DNA of 64,000 bases from Paenibacillus sp. BIHB 4019 (GTDB lineage: Bacteria; Bacillota; Bacilli; Paenibacillales; Paenibacillaceae): positions 5,008,501 to 5,072,500 of the forward strand of contig NZ_CP016808.1 of assembly GCF_002741035.1 (NCBI RefSeq), read 5' to 3'. The notes under the pieces were generated by a model. The model did not search any database, had not been told where the DNA came from, and saw only the letters and a program-made list of their open reading frames with translations. Both the position numbers and the translations under genes were made by a program. This document shows positions 1 to 8,496 of the stretch, piece after piece (position 1 is the stretch's first letter; each line of letters starts with the position of its first letter).

Positions 1-81
1 TCGGCTGTGCTTGAAGCAGGACTTGCAGCACCGGACAGACTGCTGCAAATCGCCGATTATCTGGTGCAGAGGGATCATTAA
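1..81 (+). CDS. ispA: Polyprenyl (farnesyl) diphosphate synthase, C-terminal end
   Basis: Only the last 26 codons of an open frame enter the window, ending in the residues QRDH and a TAA stop. The position immediately before dxs, on the same strand, is where Bacillales carry the geranyl/farnesyl diphosphate synthase that makes isoprenoid chains from IPP and DMAPP. No catalytic aspartate-rich motif lies in the visible part, so the name rests on gene order rather than on sequence motifs. The dxs product feeds the same isoprenoid pathway. Confidence 0.55.
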   Translation, partial: SAVLEAGLAAPDRLLQIADYLVQRDH

Positions 82-102
82 TTCGCTCTAATGCCTTGGG
101 GA

Positions 103-132
103 TTGGGAAAAAAACAATGCCTATGTTATAAT
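103..132 (+). promoter_or_regulatory. Candidate sigma-A promoter of dxs
   Basis: A TTGGGA box at 103-108 is followed after 18 bp by a perfect TATAAT at 127-132, about 65 bp before the dxs start. This would give dxs and tlyA a promoter separate from ispA. Seen by eye only. Confidence 0.45.
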
Positions 133-196
133 AGTTTAAATATTTTGACGTCTATTGAACAGTGAAGGCTGCTGTTCGCGAAAGCGAGGAAGTACT

Positions 197-2095
197 GTGC
201 TGCTTGAACATATAAACGGGCCTCAGGATTTAAAAGGGTTATCCAAGAAAGAGCTGGAGCAGCTTGCAAGCGAAGTGCGCCAGTTTCTCATTGAGAAGCT
301 TTCCGTTACGGGTGGTCACCTTGCTTCCAATCTGGGAGTTGTGGAGCTAACGCTCGTTCTGCATTATTTATTTGACAGCCCGAATGACAAATTTGTATTT
401 GATGTAGGCCATCAATCTTATGTCCATAAAATTTTAACAGGGCGCATGGATCGCTTTGATTCGTTGCGTCAATATAAAGGCATGTGCGGGTTTGTGAAAC
501 GCGACGAAAGCGAGCACGATGTGTGGGAAGCCGGACATAGCAGCACATCGCTGTCTGCAGCAATCGGCATGGCGATGGCGCGAGATTTTAAAGGCGAAGA
601 CAATCGCGTCGTAGCTGTCATTGGCGACGGAGCCTTGACTGGCGGAATGGCCTTCGAGGCGCTTAATCACATCGGCCATGAAAAGAAGAAAATGATTGTC
701 GTGCTGAACGACAATGAGATGTCTATTGCGCCAAATGTCGGCGCGATGCATCAATATTTGGGCAAAATTCGCTCCGACCGCCATTACCAGAAAGCGAAGG
801 AAGAGCTGCAGCATTTCTTGAACAAAATTCCTGCTGTCGGCGGCAAGCTGGCCAAGACGGCAGAAAAGTTTAAAGACAGCCTGAAATATTTGCTCGTAAC
901 GGGCATTCTTTTCGAACAATTCGGTCTTACTTATTTAGGACCGGTTGACGGGCATGATATGGAGCAGCTGCTTGATATTTTCCGTCAGGCTGATTCCGTT
1001 CCAGGTCCTGTTCTTGTGCATGTCGTGACGGTGAAAGGGAAAGGCTACTCTCCTGCTGAAGCAGATTCCCATAAATGGCATGGCATCTCCCCCTACAAAA
1101 TCGAATCGGGCCAGGTCGTTAAGGCCGTAGGCTCGCCTATGTATACGCAAGTGTTTGGCGATGTGCTAATTGAGCTCGCAGAGAAGGATAAACGTATCAT
1201 TGCGGTTACACCTGCTATGCCGGGTGGATCGGGATTAATGGAATTCGCAGCGCGTTTTCCCGGCCGCATGATCGATGTAGGTATTGCCGAGCAGCATGCG
1301 GCGACGATGTCTGCGGCACTTGCAATCGAAGGAATGAAGCCGGTATTTGCCGTTTATTCCACCTTCCTGCAAAGGGCTTATGACCAGGTTGTGCATGATA
1401 TTTGCCGGCAGAACCTGAACGTTATTTTTGCTATCGACCGTGCAGGCTTTGTAGGTCCCGATGGAGAAACCCATCATGGCGTGTATGATATTCCCTTCCT
1501 GCGCCATGTGCCGAATCTGGTCTTAATGATGCCTAAGGATGAAAATGAGCTTCGCCGGATGATGAAGACGGCGGTTGATTATAATGATGGCCCGATTGCA
1601 GTCCGTTATCCGCGGATCAATGGACTCGGCGTAACGATTGATGCTGAACTTCTGCCGCTGCCTATAGGCTCATGGGAGACGGTTCGCGAAGGCGATTCAG
1701 CCGTTATTATTGCTATTGGCCCGATGCTTCAAGTAGCGGAAGAAGCAGCGGATCTGCTGAAGCGCGACGGCATGAATGTCCGCATTGTAAACGCCCGTTT
1801 TATTAAGCCGATGGATGAGAAAATGCTTCTGTCACTTGCTAATGAAGGTAAAAACATCATCGTCCTGGAAGAAGGCGCGGAGCTTGGCGGCTTGGGCAGT
1901 GCGATTCTTGAATTTTATTCGCTGCGCGGCATTTATGGTTTGCCGATTCGTATCGTTGGTATTCCGGACCAGTTTATCGAACATGGTTCCATTAAAGAAC
2001 AGCGCGCTGAAGTTGGCCTGACAGGCGAACGGATAGCAGCTGAGCTTAAAAACATGCATCCTCGCAGTAAAATGCGTGTAACCGGACAGCATTAG
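197..2095 (+). CDS. dxs: 1-deoxy-D-xylulose-5-phosphate synthase
   Basis: Thiamine diphosphate enzyme that condenses pyruvate and glyceraldehyde 3-phosphate to DXP, the first step of the MEP isoprenoid pathway in the cytoplasm. The N-terminal domain shows the TPP/Mg motif GDGALTGG. The middle pyrimidine domain shows the stretch [11 protein letters not shown] and the DRAG motif, and a transketolase C-terminal domain follows. Length from GTG 197 is 632 aa, close to the usual ~620. I chose GTG 197 (start VLLEHI) because a GCGAGGAAG ribosome site precedes it; the upstream TTG at 155 would add an atypical Arg/Cys-rich leader. It lies between ispA and tlyA, as in B. subtilis. Confidence 0.95.
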   Translation: MLLEHINGPQDLKGLSKKELEQLASEVRQFLIEKLSVTGGHLASNLGVVELTLVLHYLFDSPNDKFVFDVGHQSYVHKILTGRMDRFDSLRQYKGMCGFVKRDESEHDVWEAGHSSTSLSAAIGMAMARDFKGEDNRVVAVIGDGALTGGMAFEALNHIGHEKKKMIVVLNDNEMSIAPNVGAMHQYLGKIRSDRHYQKAKEELQHFLNKIPAVGGKLAKTAEKFKDSLKYLLVTGILFEQFGLTYLGPVDGHDMEQLLDIFRQADSVPGPVLVHVVTVKGKGYSPAEADSHKWHGISPYKIESGQVVKAVGSPMYTQVFGDVLIELAEKDKRIIAVTPAMPGGSGLMEFAARFPGRMIDVGIAEQHAATMSAALAIEGMKPVFAVYSTFLQRAYDQVVHDICRQNLNVIFAIDRAGFVGPDGETHHGVYDIPFLRHVPNLVLMMPKDENELRRMMKTAVDYNDGPIAVRYPRINGLGVTIDAELLPLPIGSWETVREGDSAVIIAIGPMLQVAEEAADLLKRDGMNVRIVNARFIKPMDEKMLLSLANEGKNIIVLEEGAELGGLGSAILEFYSLRGIYGLPIRIVGIPDQFIEHGSIKEQRAEVGLTGERIAAELKNMHPRSKMRVTGQH

Positions 2096-2111
2096 AAGGC
2101 TAGGTAAAAGA

Positions 2112-2942
2112 ATGACGACACCTAAAGAACGAATAGATGTGCTGCTCGTCGAGCGCGGTTTTTATGAAAGCAGGGAAAAGGCGAAGAAAGCGCTAATGGC
2201 AGGCCTTGTTCTGGTGGATAACGAACCGATAGACAAGAGCGGAATGAAAGTTGCCCGCACGGCGGATATTAAAGTAAAAGGGGCTATTCATGCCTATGTC
2301 AGTCGTGGGGGCTTAAAGCTGGAGAAGGCAATTCGCGCCTTTGAGCTGGATCTCGTTGGGCGTACGATGCTGGACATTGGTGCTTCAACAGGCGGCTTTA
2401 CAGATTGTGCTTTGCAAAATGGAGCTCAATACGTCTATGCCATTGACGTCGGCTATAATCAGCTGGACTGGTCGCTTCGCCAAGACCCACGCGTGAACGT
2501 TATGGAGCGTGTTAACTTCCGTTATATGAAGCCTGAGGAGCTGCTGGGGCCCAAGCCTACTTTTGCTACCATTGATGTTTCGTTCATCTCATTGAAGCTC
2601 ATTTTGCCTGCATTAGCAGGATTGATTGATCCGGGCTCAGGCGTGATGGCGTTGATCAAGCCGCAATTTGAGGCAGGGCGCGATAAAGTAGGGAAATCAG
2701 GTGTTATAAGAGATTCGAAGGTGCATGCAGAGGTGCTGAGCCATGTAACGCTGGCGGCTGCTGAGATGGGTTATACGCTGCGTGATCTTTCCTTTTCTCC
2801 TATTACAGGCGGAGAAGGCAATATTGAGTTTTTGGCTTACTGGATTTGGGACAACCAGCCTAATCAGCAGGTTCCCGATGATGCGGCAATTATGGAGCTC
2901 GTCAAGCAGGCGAGCAGCACCTTTTCCGCTGAAAAACAGTAG
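2112..2942 (+). CDS. tlyA: TlyA family rRNA (cytidine-2'-O)-methyltransferase
   Basis: Predicted RNA methyltransferase of the TlyA/hemolysin A family (YqxC in B. subtilis), known in actinobacteria to 2'-O-methylate 16S and 23S rRNA cytidines. An N-terminal S4 RNA-binding domain (residues ~5-65, with RIDVLLVERG) is followed by an FtsJ-like Rossmann fold with the SAM-binding loop DIGASTGGFTD near residue 90. The length of 276 aa is normal. The gene starts 16 bp after dxs and is probably cotranscribed. A terminator follows directly. The exact rRNA target here is inferred from the family. Confidence 0.9.
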   Translation: MTTPKERIDVLLVERGFYESREKAKKALMAGLVLVDNEPIDKSGMKVARTADIKVKGAIHAYVSRGGLKLEKAIRAFELDLVGRTMLDIGASTGGFTDCALQNGAQYVYAIDVGYNQLDWSLRQDPRVNVMERVNFRYMKPEELLGPKPTFATIDVSFISLKLILPALAGLIDPGSGVMALIKPQFEAGRDKVGKSGVIRDSKVHAEVLSHVTLAAAEMGYTLRDLSFSPITGGEGNIEFLAYWIWDNQPNQQVPDDAAIMELVKQASSTFSAEKQ

Positions 2943-2952
2943 CAAGCTGCGA

Positions 2953-2998
2953 GGGGAATGCCTGCATCGCTAAGGCGATCGGGTGTTCCCCTATTTTT
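2953..2998 (+). terminator. Intrinsic terminator after tlyA
   Basis: GGGGAA (2953-2958) pairs with TTCCCC (2986-2991), with an inner ATCGC/GCGAT stem, followed by a run of T. It closes the ispA-dxs-tlyA unit. Confidence 0.8.
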
Positions 2999-3133
2999 TG
3001 CTTTACAGAGTTGGGTCTTTTTTGATACACTGGACTCAACCAAACATGCGTTCGCTTTATAAACATTGACAGGAATATGCACCTTCCATCTCGAACCATT
3101 ACATATATGGATGTTTTGGATGGAGGGTTGCAT

Positions 3134-3586
3134 ATGGACAAATACGGTGACTGGTTAATTATGCTAGTTGCCTCAGCCTTGTTAATCCTGTGGTTGTTTC
3201 GATTGTTTCATCGCTGGCTTCATGAGCCAGCCTCCTTCAACCGCTTGAAGCTTGGTAAAGGTGTCCCGCTCGATCCGAATGATGAGAACATTTTGTTTCT
3301 TGAACAGAGTGGCTATCATGTCGTCTCAGGCAAACACCGAATTCCCATTCAGATTGATCTGGATGGCCAAGAACTGGACAGCCGCTTGTATATTGATTAT
3401 ATTGCAGAACTTGACGGAGAGTTATACATCGTGAAGACTGCAAGGGATCGTATGCCGATGGATTGGACGGGAAGCGGAATAAGAGACAGGCTGCTTGTAT
3501 ACGCGTTGTTGCTGCCGAAATGCCAGGGCATCCTGTTTATTAATGTGAAGGAACGCTCCATTAGAAAAGTTGTTTTTCAGTTGTAG
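3134..3586 (+). CDS. Conserved membrane-anchored protein of unknown function
   Basis: A 150-aa protein with one N-terminal transmembrane helix (about residues 7-25) and a soluble ~120-residue domain on the far side of a short basic segment. I do not recognise the family. The start at ATG 3134 is set by GGAGGG at 3122-3127; an upstream in-frame ATG at 3077 lacks a good ribosome site. It sits between tlyA and argR, with the argR ribosome site beginning about 10 bp after its stop, so it is probably transcribed together with argR. The soluble part alternates charged and hydrophobic residues and looks folded, not low-complexity. No catalytic motif is evident. Confidence 0.75.
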   Translation: MDKYGDWLIMLVASALLILWLFRLFHRWLHEPASFNRLKLGKGVPLDPNDENILFLEQSGYHVVSGKHRIPIQIDLDGQELDSRLYIDYIAELDGELYIVKTARDRMPMDWTGSGIRDRLLVYALLLPKCQGILFINVKERSIRKVVFQL

Positions 3587-3614
3587 AATAGCATGTTTGG
3601 GAGGCGCTTTATTT

Positions 3615-4067
3615 ATGAAAGGGATACGTCAATTTAAAATCAAGGAAATAATTACGAATCAGGTTGTGGAGACGCAGGAGGAGTTAGTTGAAGCGCTTCG
3701 CAATACCGGATTGCAGGTAACGCAAGCTACAGTATCACGTGATATTAAAGAGCTAATGCTCATTAAAGTTCCAGCAGAGGATGGCCGATACAGATATTCG
3801 TTGCCGCAGGAGAAACAACGGATCAATCCGATTCACAAGCTCAAGCGGGCACTGCTCGATCACTTCGTGAACATCGATTTCACAGACAATCTTGTCGTAA
3901 TGAAGTGTTTGCCGGGCACAGCCAATACGATCTGCGCGCTGCTGGACAATATGGAGTGGCAGGAAGTAATGGGAACCATTTGCGGAGATGATACGATTTT
4001 GATCATTTGCCGCACGAAGGCTCAAAGCAATGAGGTTGTAGAAAGGTTGCTGGAGCTGTTGAACTAA
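3615..4067 (+). CDS. argR: Arginine repressor ArgR/AhrC
   Basis: Arginine-sensing hexameric repressor of arginine biosynthesis and activator of catabolism. The 150-aa product has an N-terminal winged helix with the typical segment QVTQATVSRDIKEL and a C-terminal oligomerisation/arginine-binding domain with the motif PGTANTICALLDN. The start ATG 3615 has GGGAGG about 10 bp upstream; the longer frame from 3570 overlaps the previous gene. Its place directly before recN is conserved in Bacillales (ahrC-recN). Confidence 0.95.
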   Translation: MKGIRQFKIKEIITNQVVETQEELVEALRNTGLQVTQATVSRDIKELMLIKVPAEDGRYRYSLPQEKQRINPIHKLKRALLDHFVNIDFTDNLVVMKCLPGTANTICALLDNMEWQEVMGTICGDDTILIICRTKAQSNEVVERLLELLN

Positions 4068-4094
4068 CACACCAATTTTAGGAGGCATCAGTTT

Positions 4095-5807
4095 ATGTTG
4101 CGAGAGCTGTCCATTCGAAATTTAGCTGTAGTTGAGCAGGTGACGGTTTCGTTCCACCATGGCTTTCATGTTTTGACGGGGGAGACGGGAGCGGGTAAAT
4201 CCATCATTATTGACGCGCTTAGCTTAATTGTTGGAGGACGGGGCTCCGCAGATATGGTCAGGTATGGCTGTCAGAAGGCGGAAATGGATGCGATGTTTGA
4301 TTTGCCGCGGATGCATCCCGTATGGCATGTGCTGGAGAGACTAGGGGTAGAGGCATCACATGACGAGATGCTCGTCATTCGTCGTGAGCTCACTTCCCAA
4401 GGCAAAAGCAGCAGCCGAGTGAATGGACAGCTGGTTACTATGACGATGCTTCGTGAAATTGGAGAATGCTTAGTTAATATTCATGGTCAGCATGAGCATC
4501 AATCTTTACTGCGTACAGAGAGGCATTTGGAATGGCTTGACATGTTCGCAGGTGACCTGCTCATTGAGCGCAAGCAGACTTATAAAGCGGTATATAAGGA
4601 GCTGCAGCAGGCAAGAGCGGCGCTGCGCGAGCTTGAAGATTCAGCACGGCATAATGTGCAAATGCTGGACTTGTACCGTTTTCAAATCGAAGAAATTTCA
4701 AATGCCCAGCTGAAGGTTGGAGAAGATGAAAGCTTGGCTGAAGAGAAACGCAAGCTGCAATTCGCCAGCAAACGGATGGACAATGTAACCGAAGCCTATT
4801 CTTCATTGTATGGCGATGCTGGCTTGGATGCTTTAAACAAAGCGATTATTAAGCTTTCGGATATTCAGACGTATGATCCCGCTATTGTCGGGCCATTGCT
4901 GGAACAGCTCCAATCGGCCTATTATCAAGCCGAGGATGCCGCTTTTCAACTTAGAGATTACAGAGATACCATTGAATCAGATCCGGAGCAGCTTGCGACT
5001 ATCGAAGATCGTCTCGATCTCATTCATGGTTTGAAACGCAAATATGGCGAGAGCATTGAGGATATTCTCGTTTATTATAAAAGCATTGTCGTGGAACGCG
5101 ACAAGATCGAAAACCGCGACGACTATTTAGAAAAACTGCGTAATAGCGAAGCAACATTGTATAAATCAGCACTTGAACTTGCTGAGGAGCTTTCGAAGCT
5201 GCGCAATCATGCATCTACACGTTTGGCTGAGTCCATTGAGCGCGAGCTTCGTCAACTGCAAATGCCTAACACGATTTTTTCTGTACAAATGGACAGAATC
5301 AAGCAGCACGATCAAAAGGAAGCCGCTGTTGTGCTTAATAGCAATGGCTGTGACGAAGCGGTGTTTATGCTGGCTCCGAACCCTGGGGAGCCGCTTAAGC
5401 CATTGAATAAAATCGCATCAGGCGGCGAGATGTCGCGCGTTATGCTGGCTCTGAAAGCGATATTTGCTGAGCATGACCAAATTCCAGTACTCGTATTTGA
5501 CGAGGTGGATACAGGGGTTAGCGGACGTGCAGCTCAATCGATTGCGGAGAAGCTTTCCCAACTATCGCGTCGCTGCCAAATTTTTTCGATCACGCATTTA
5601 CCGCAAGTTGCTTGTATGGCTGATCACCATTATGAAATTCGCAAGCAAGTCGTTAATCAACGTACAGCGACCTCCATTAAAGAAATTATGAGCAATACCC
5701 GAATTGAGGAGCTAGCCCGCATGTTGGGCGGGGTTGAAGTGACCGAGAAGACGAGACATCATGCACAAGAAATGCTTGATTTGGCATTGCGGCAGAAAGG
5801 AGCCTAA
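4095..5807 (+). CDS. recN: DNA repair ATPase RecN
   Basis: SMC-like ATPase that acts early in double-strand break repair. The Walker A motif GETGAGKS lies at residues 29-36. A long coiled-coil middle follows (about residues 150-370), then the ABC signature SGGEMSRV and the Walker B stretch VFDEVDTGVSG near the C-terminus. The length of 570 aa is typical. GGAGG precedes ATG 4095. It follows argR by 27 bp, as in B. subtilis, and probably forms an operon with it. Confidence 0.96.
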   Translation: MLRELSIRNLAVVEQVTVSFHHGFHVLTGETGAGKSIIIDALSLIVGGRGSADMVRYGCQKAEMDAMFDLPRMHPVWHVLERLGVEASHDEMLVIRRELTSQGKSSSRVNGQLVTMTMLREIGECLVNIHGQHEHQSLLRTERHLEWLDMFAGDLLIERKQTYKAVYKELQQARAALRELEDSARHNVQMLDLYRFQIEEISNAQLKVGEDESLAEEKRKLQFASKRMDNVTEAYSSLYGDAGLDALNKAIIKLSDIQTYDPAIVGPLLEQLQSAYYQAEDAAFQLRDYRDTIESDPEQLATIEDRLDLIHGLKRKYGESIEDILVYYKSIVVERDKIENRDDYLEKLRNSEATLYKSALELAEELSKLRNHASTRLAESIERELRQLQMPNTIFSVQMDRIKQHDQKEAAVVLNSNGCDEAVFMLAPNPGEPLKPLNKIASGGEMSRVMLALKAIFAEHDQIPVLVFDEVDTGVSGRAAQSIAEKLSQLSRRCQIFSITHLPQVACMADHHYEIRKQVVNQRTATSIKEIMSNTRIEELARMLGGVEVTEKTRHHAQEMLDLALRQKGA

Positions 5808-5813
5808 TGGAGG

Positions 5814-5844
5814 GCATTAAGGGAAGTTTTTTGTGGTCATAAAA
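5814..5844 (+). promoter_or_regulatory. Candidate sigma-G-type promoter of spoIVB
   Basis: GCATTA (5814-5819) and CATAAAA (5838-5844) are 18 bp apart, resembling forespore sigma-F/G promoters. B. subtilis spoIVB is known to be transcribed in the forespore. Motif match by eye only. Confidence 0.4.
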
Positions 5845-5930
5845 CGGTGGGGGCGGGGTAACTTAAAGGTACGCCAATGGCGATTAATCCTTTATCGTCA
5901 TGCGATGGAATTACAGGGAGCGTGAAATCA

Positions 5931-7262
5931 TTGAACTCCAGCAAGAGGAAGAGATGGTTCGGTCTGGTTCTCGTGATTTTGATTTGCATGGTAGGCTTCT
6001 CCACACCGTTTCAGCACTTAGCCTCAATCCCGAATGAACTGCGTTTGTTCACTGGCCAATCGAAACGATTACAATATGGAGTTCCTGTTCATGCTCAAGT
6101 TACGGTGGACCCGCGTATGCTTCAAGTGAATGGCTCATCGACCCGGTCTTTATCAGTCAATTTGAACGAACCGCTATCCTTACATTCGCAGCAAAGCGGC
6201 GAGACGAGGATGAAAGTGAAATTATTCGGTAAAATTCCTTTCAAGACGGTGAAAGTCAACGTTGTTCCTGATTTAAAGGTCATTCCCGGTGGTCAAACCA
6301 TTGGGGTCAAGGTGAAGTCAGCCGGAATTTTAGTCGTCGGTCATCATCAAGTGACTAGTCAGAATGGCAGTAAGCAATCTCCAGGTGAACTCGCAGGATT
6401 GCGTCTAGGCGATTTAATCGTCAAGATTAATGGCCAGAAGGTTTCCGAAGTTAGGAAAGTTGCAGAGCTCGTTGATCATGCAGGCAACAATAGGAAAGCG
6501 CTTGATATTGTATATAAGCGTGGCGGCCATTTAGGTAAAACCGTTTTGAATCCTTCTTATGATGCTGAGGATCGAACGTGGCGGCTAGGGCTTTATATTC
6601 GCGACTCTGCTGCCGGTGTAGGCACGCTGACGTTTTATGCCCCTGATCAGGGCGTTTACGGCGCGCTTGGACATGTCATAACAGATATGGACACGCAAAC
6701 AGCTATTGAAGTTGGTGATGGCCAAATTCTTCAATCCAGCGTAACGTCAATTAATAAAAGCCAAAATGGCGAGCCAGGCGAAAAAAGGGCCCATTTTGTG
6801 AAGGAAAGTAAAGTGCTGGGCAATGTGGAACGAAACACTCCATTTGGTATTTTTGGCAAAATGAATGAAAATCCTACCCACAGCTATAACAGCAGTGCTA
6901 TGCCGGTTGCTTTTGCTGAGGAGGTAGCTGAAGGCCCTGCTCAAATTTATACCGTAGTAAATGGTCAAAAGGTTGAGAAATTTGATATTGAAATTGCTCA
7001 TGTTATGAAGCAGAACAGTCCGGCAACTAAAGGAATGGTTATCAAAATAACGGACAAGCGCCTGCTTGATAAAACAGGTGGCATTGTACAAGGTATGTCG
7101 GGCAGCCCCATCATTCAAAATGGCAAGCTGGTTGGAGCGGTGACCCATGTGTTCGTAAATGACCCTACATCGGGTTATGGATGTTTCATTGAATGGATGC
7201 TTCAAGATGCAGGGGTGTTATTAAAATCTACATTGCAGCAAGGCAGTCAAACAGCAGCATAA
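5931..7262 (+). CDS. spoIVB: SpoIVB serine peptidase
   Basis: Forespore-secreted S55 serine peptidase that signals across the intermembrane space to trigger pro-sigma-K processing in the mother cell. A membrane anchor (residues ~6-28) is followed by a PDZ domain with the GLRLGDLIVKING core and the S55 domain, with the catalytic His in GALGHVITD and the nucleophile in GMSGSPI. The product is 443 aa from TTG 5931, which has AGGGAG upstream and leaves a short cytoplasmic tail as in B. subtilis; ATG 5877 is an alternative adding 18 residues. It lies between recN and spo0A as in Bacillus. Sporulation-specific control is inferred. Confidence 0.94.
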   Translation: MNSSKRKRWFGLVLVILICMVGFSTPFQHLASIPNELRLFTGQSKRLQYGVPVHAQVTVDPRMLQVNGSSTRSLSVNLNEPLSLHSQQSGETRMKVKLFGKIPFKTVKVNVVPDLKVIPGGQTIGVKVKSAGILVVGHHQVTSQNGSKQSPGELAGLRLGDLIVKINGQKVSEVRKVAELVDHAGNNRKALDIVYKRGGHLGKTVLNPSYDAEDRTWRLGLYIRDSAAGVGTLTFYAPDQGVYGALGHVITDMDTQTAIEVGDGQILQSSVTSINKSQNGEPGEKRAHFVKESKVLGNVERNTPFGIFGKMNENPTHSYNSSAMPVAFAEEVAEGPAQIYTVVNGQKVEKFDIEIAHVMKQNSPATKGMVIKITDKRLLDKTGGIVQGMSGSPIIQNGKLVGAVTHVFVNDPTSGYGCFIEWMLQDAGVLLKSTLQQGSQTAA

Positions 7263-7310
7263 AAACAACCGCCAGCGGCAGGGAGCGAATACGCTGCAGG
7301 CGGTTGTTTT
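7262..7310 (+). terminator. Intrinsic terminator after spoIVB
   Basis: Perfect 12-bp stem AAAACAACCGCC (7262-7273) with GGCGGTTGTTTT (7299-7310). It separates spoIVB from spo0A transcription. Confidence 0.85.
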
Positions 7311-7329
7311 ACTTTTGTCGGACACCTTC

Positions 7330-7454
7330 TTTTGTCGAAACTCAGCGAAACAAAGCGCTAATTGTAAATAAATAATCAGTATAACGGTATTGAGAAAAAA
7401 AATAAAGAAAAATAATTTTCGACAGAAGGAATTTATATCAGCGTGTCGAAAATG
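7330..7454 (+). promoter_or_regulatory. spo0A control region: three 0A boxes and a sigma-H-like promoter
   Basis: TTTGTCGAA at 7331-7339, TTCGACA (a 0A box on the minus strand) at 7418-7424 and TGTCGAA at 7444-7450 match the Spo0A box. A sigma-H-like pair, GAAGGAATT (7425-7433) and CGAAAATG (7447-7454), lies among them. This fits the known autoregulation of spo0A by Spo0A~P together with sigma-H at sporulation onset. Confidence 0.6.
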
Positions 7455-7522
7455 TTACTCAAGACAACTAGGGGAAGGTTCAAGAGTGAAAATTGGATTA
7501 TCATTTGAGGGAGGATAATATC

Positions 7523-8335
7523 TTGCAAAAAATTGATGTATTGTTGGCAGATGACAACAGAGAATTTACTAATTTGTTATCGGAATACATATCCGATCAA
7601 AGTGATATGAATGTGAGCGGTGTAGCGTATAACGGTGAAGAAGTGCTGAGGCACTTGGAAGAATCCCGTAAAATACCGGATGTACTCATTCTTGATATTA
7701 TTATGCCTCATTTGGACGGACTAGGCGTTTTGGAGCGTTTGCGGGAAATGAACATCTCGCCAATGCCTAAAATCATTATGTTGACCGCCTTCGGTCAAGA
7801 AAATATTACACAAAAAGCAGTTCAATTGGGTGCTTCTTATTATATTCTTAAGCCATTTGATATGGATATTTTGGCTAACCGGATTCGCCAGCTGTTCGGG
7901 AATTCTTCGTACTCGGCATCATCTTCTTACAATTCGAGTTCATCAACAGTAAAATCGAATGTTGTTCCGCTTGCCAAGGGCAAAAATCTAGATGCCAATA
8001 TTACAAGCATCATTCATGAAATTGGTGTGCCTGCTCATATTAAAGGCTACCAGTATTTGCGCGAAGCCATCACAATGGTGTATAACAATATCGAAATTTT
8101 GGGTGCGATTACAAAAACGTTATATCCAGCAATCGCCGAAAAATTCAAAACGACACCATCCCGCGTCGAACGGGCAATTCGCCATGCTATTGAAGTCGCC
8201 TGGACGCGTGGCAACATCGACAGCATCAGCCACCTATTTGGCTATACCATCAATATCAGCAAGTCCAAGCCGACCAATAGCGAATTTATCGCGATGGTTG
8301 CAGACAAGCTGCGGATTGAGCATAAGGTTAGCTGA
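7523..8335 (+). CDS. spo0A: Spo0A, sporulation master response regulator, rebuilt by an inserted element
   Basis: Phosphorelay response regulator that starts sporulation. The 270-aa product has a receiver domain (residues ~1-125) with acidic pocket D10/D11 and phospho-acceptor D58 in LILDIIMP, a Ser/Asn-rich linker (~130-145), and the Spo0A DNA-binding domain with the recognition helix [20 protein letters not shown] 7523 is chosen because GGAGGAT precedes it and [12 protein letters not shown] aligns with other Spo0A starts. From codon 195 to codon 229 the DNA is shared exactly with a second copy at 30342; beyond that the sequence must belong to the inserted element. The protein is nevertheless unchanged relative to the displaced copy. 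The gene runs into the integrase gene with no visible terminator. Confidence 0.97.
   Translation: MQKIDVLLADDNREFTNLLSEYISDQSDMNVSGVAYNGEEVLRHLEESRKIPDVLILDIIMPHLDGLGVLERLREMNISPMPKIIMLTAFGQENITQKAVQLGASYYILKPFDMDILANRIRQLFGNSSYSASSSYNSSSSTVKSNVVPLAKGKNLDANITSIIHEIGVPAHIKGYQYLREAITMVYNNIEILGAITKTLYPAIAEKFKTTPSRVERAIRHAIEVAWTRGNIDSISHLFGYTINISKSKPTNSEFIAMVADKLRIEHKVS
8105..8208 (+). other. attL: left attachment region of the spo0A element
   Basis: This 104-bp segment is repeated without a mismatch at 30342-30445. Left of it the two copies are unrelated; right of it both continue as spo0A 3' ends with synonymous differences. It encodes residues 195-229 of Spo0A, the helix-turn-helix. The crossover must lie in this stretch, most likely near its left edge where similarity stops abruptly. 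Confidence 0.88.
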
Positions 8336-8384
8336 ACGTAGGCTGGGAGCGGGGTAGAGCGTGTCAAGAGCTATTGCAATTATG

Positions 8385-8430
8385 GCTATAAATATCCGAA
8401 ATAGGGTATTTTGAGCCGATAAATATCGAA
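8385..8430 (+). repeat. Putative arm-type integrase sites, left end
   Basis: Two related 16-mers, GCTATAAATATCCGAA (8385-8400) and GCCGATAAATATCGAA (8415-8430), are spaced 30 bp apart between spo0A and the integrase gene. The CGATAAATAT core recurs at the right end of the element (30205-30218 inverted, 30288-30300 direct), as expected for arm binding sites of a tyrosine recombinase. Confidence 0.5.
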
Positions 8431-8442
8431 AGTAAGCTAACT

Positions 8443-8492
8443 AATACCACTTGTTTATTGGGTTTCCAACAACCCTATAAAGGAGTGGTATT
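8443..8492 (+). promoter_or_regulatory. Hairpin overlapping the integrase ribosome binding site
   Basis: AATACCACT (8443-8451) is the exact reverse complement of AGTGGTATT (8484-8492), with a nested GGGTT/AACCC stem (8460-8464 and 8471-8475). The ribosome site AGGAG (8481-8485) is half inside the stem, and the ATG begins 4 nt after it. In a read-through transcript from spo0A this structure should limit integrase translation. It could instead be a protein-binding operator. Confidence 0.55.
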
Positions 8493-8496
8493 TCTT

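Noticed and set aside
8336..8442. Intrinsic terminator between spo0A and the integrase
   Set aside because: No GC stem followed by a T-run was found; the only stable structure is the hairpin at 8443-8492, which lacks a T-run.
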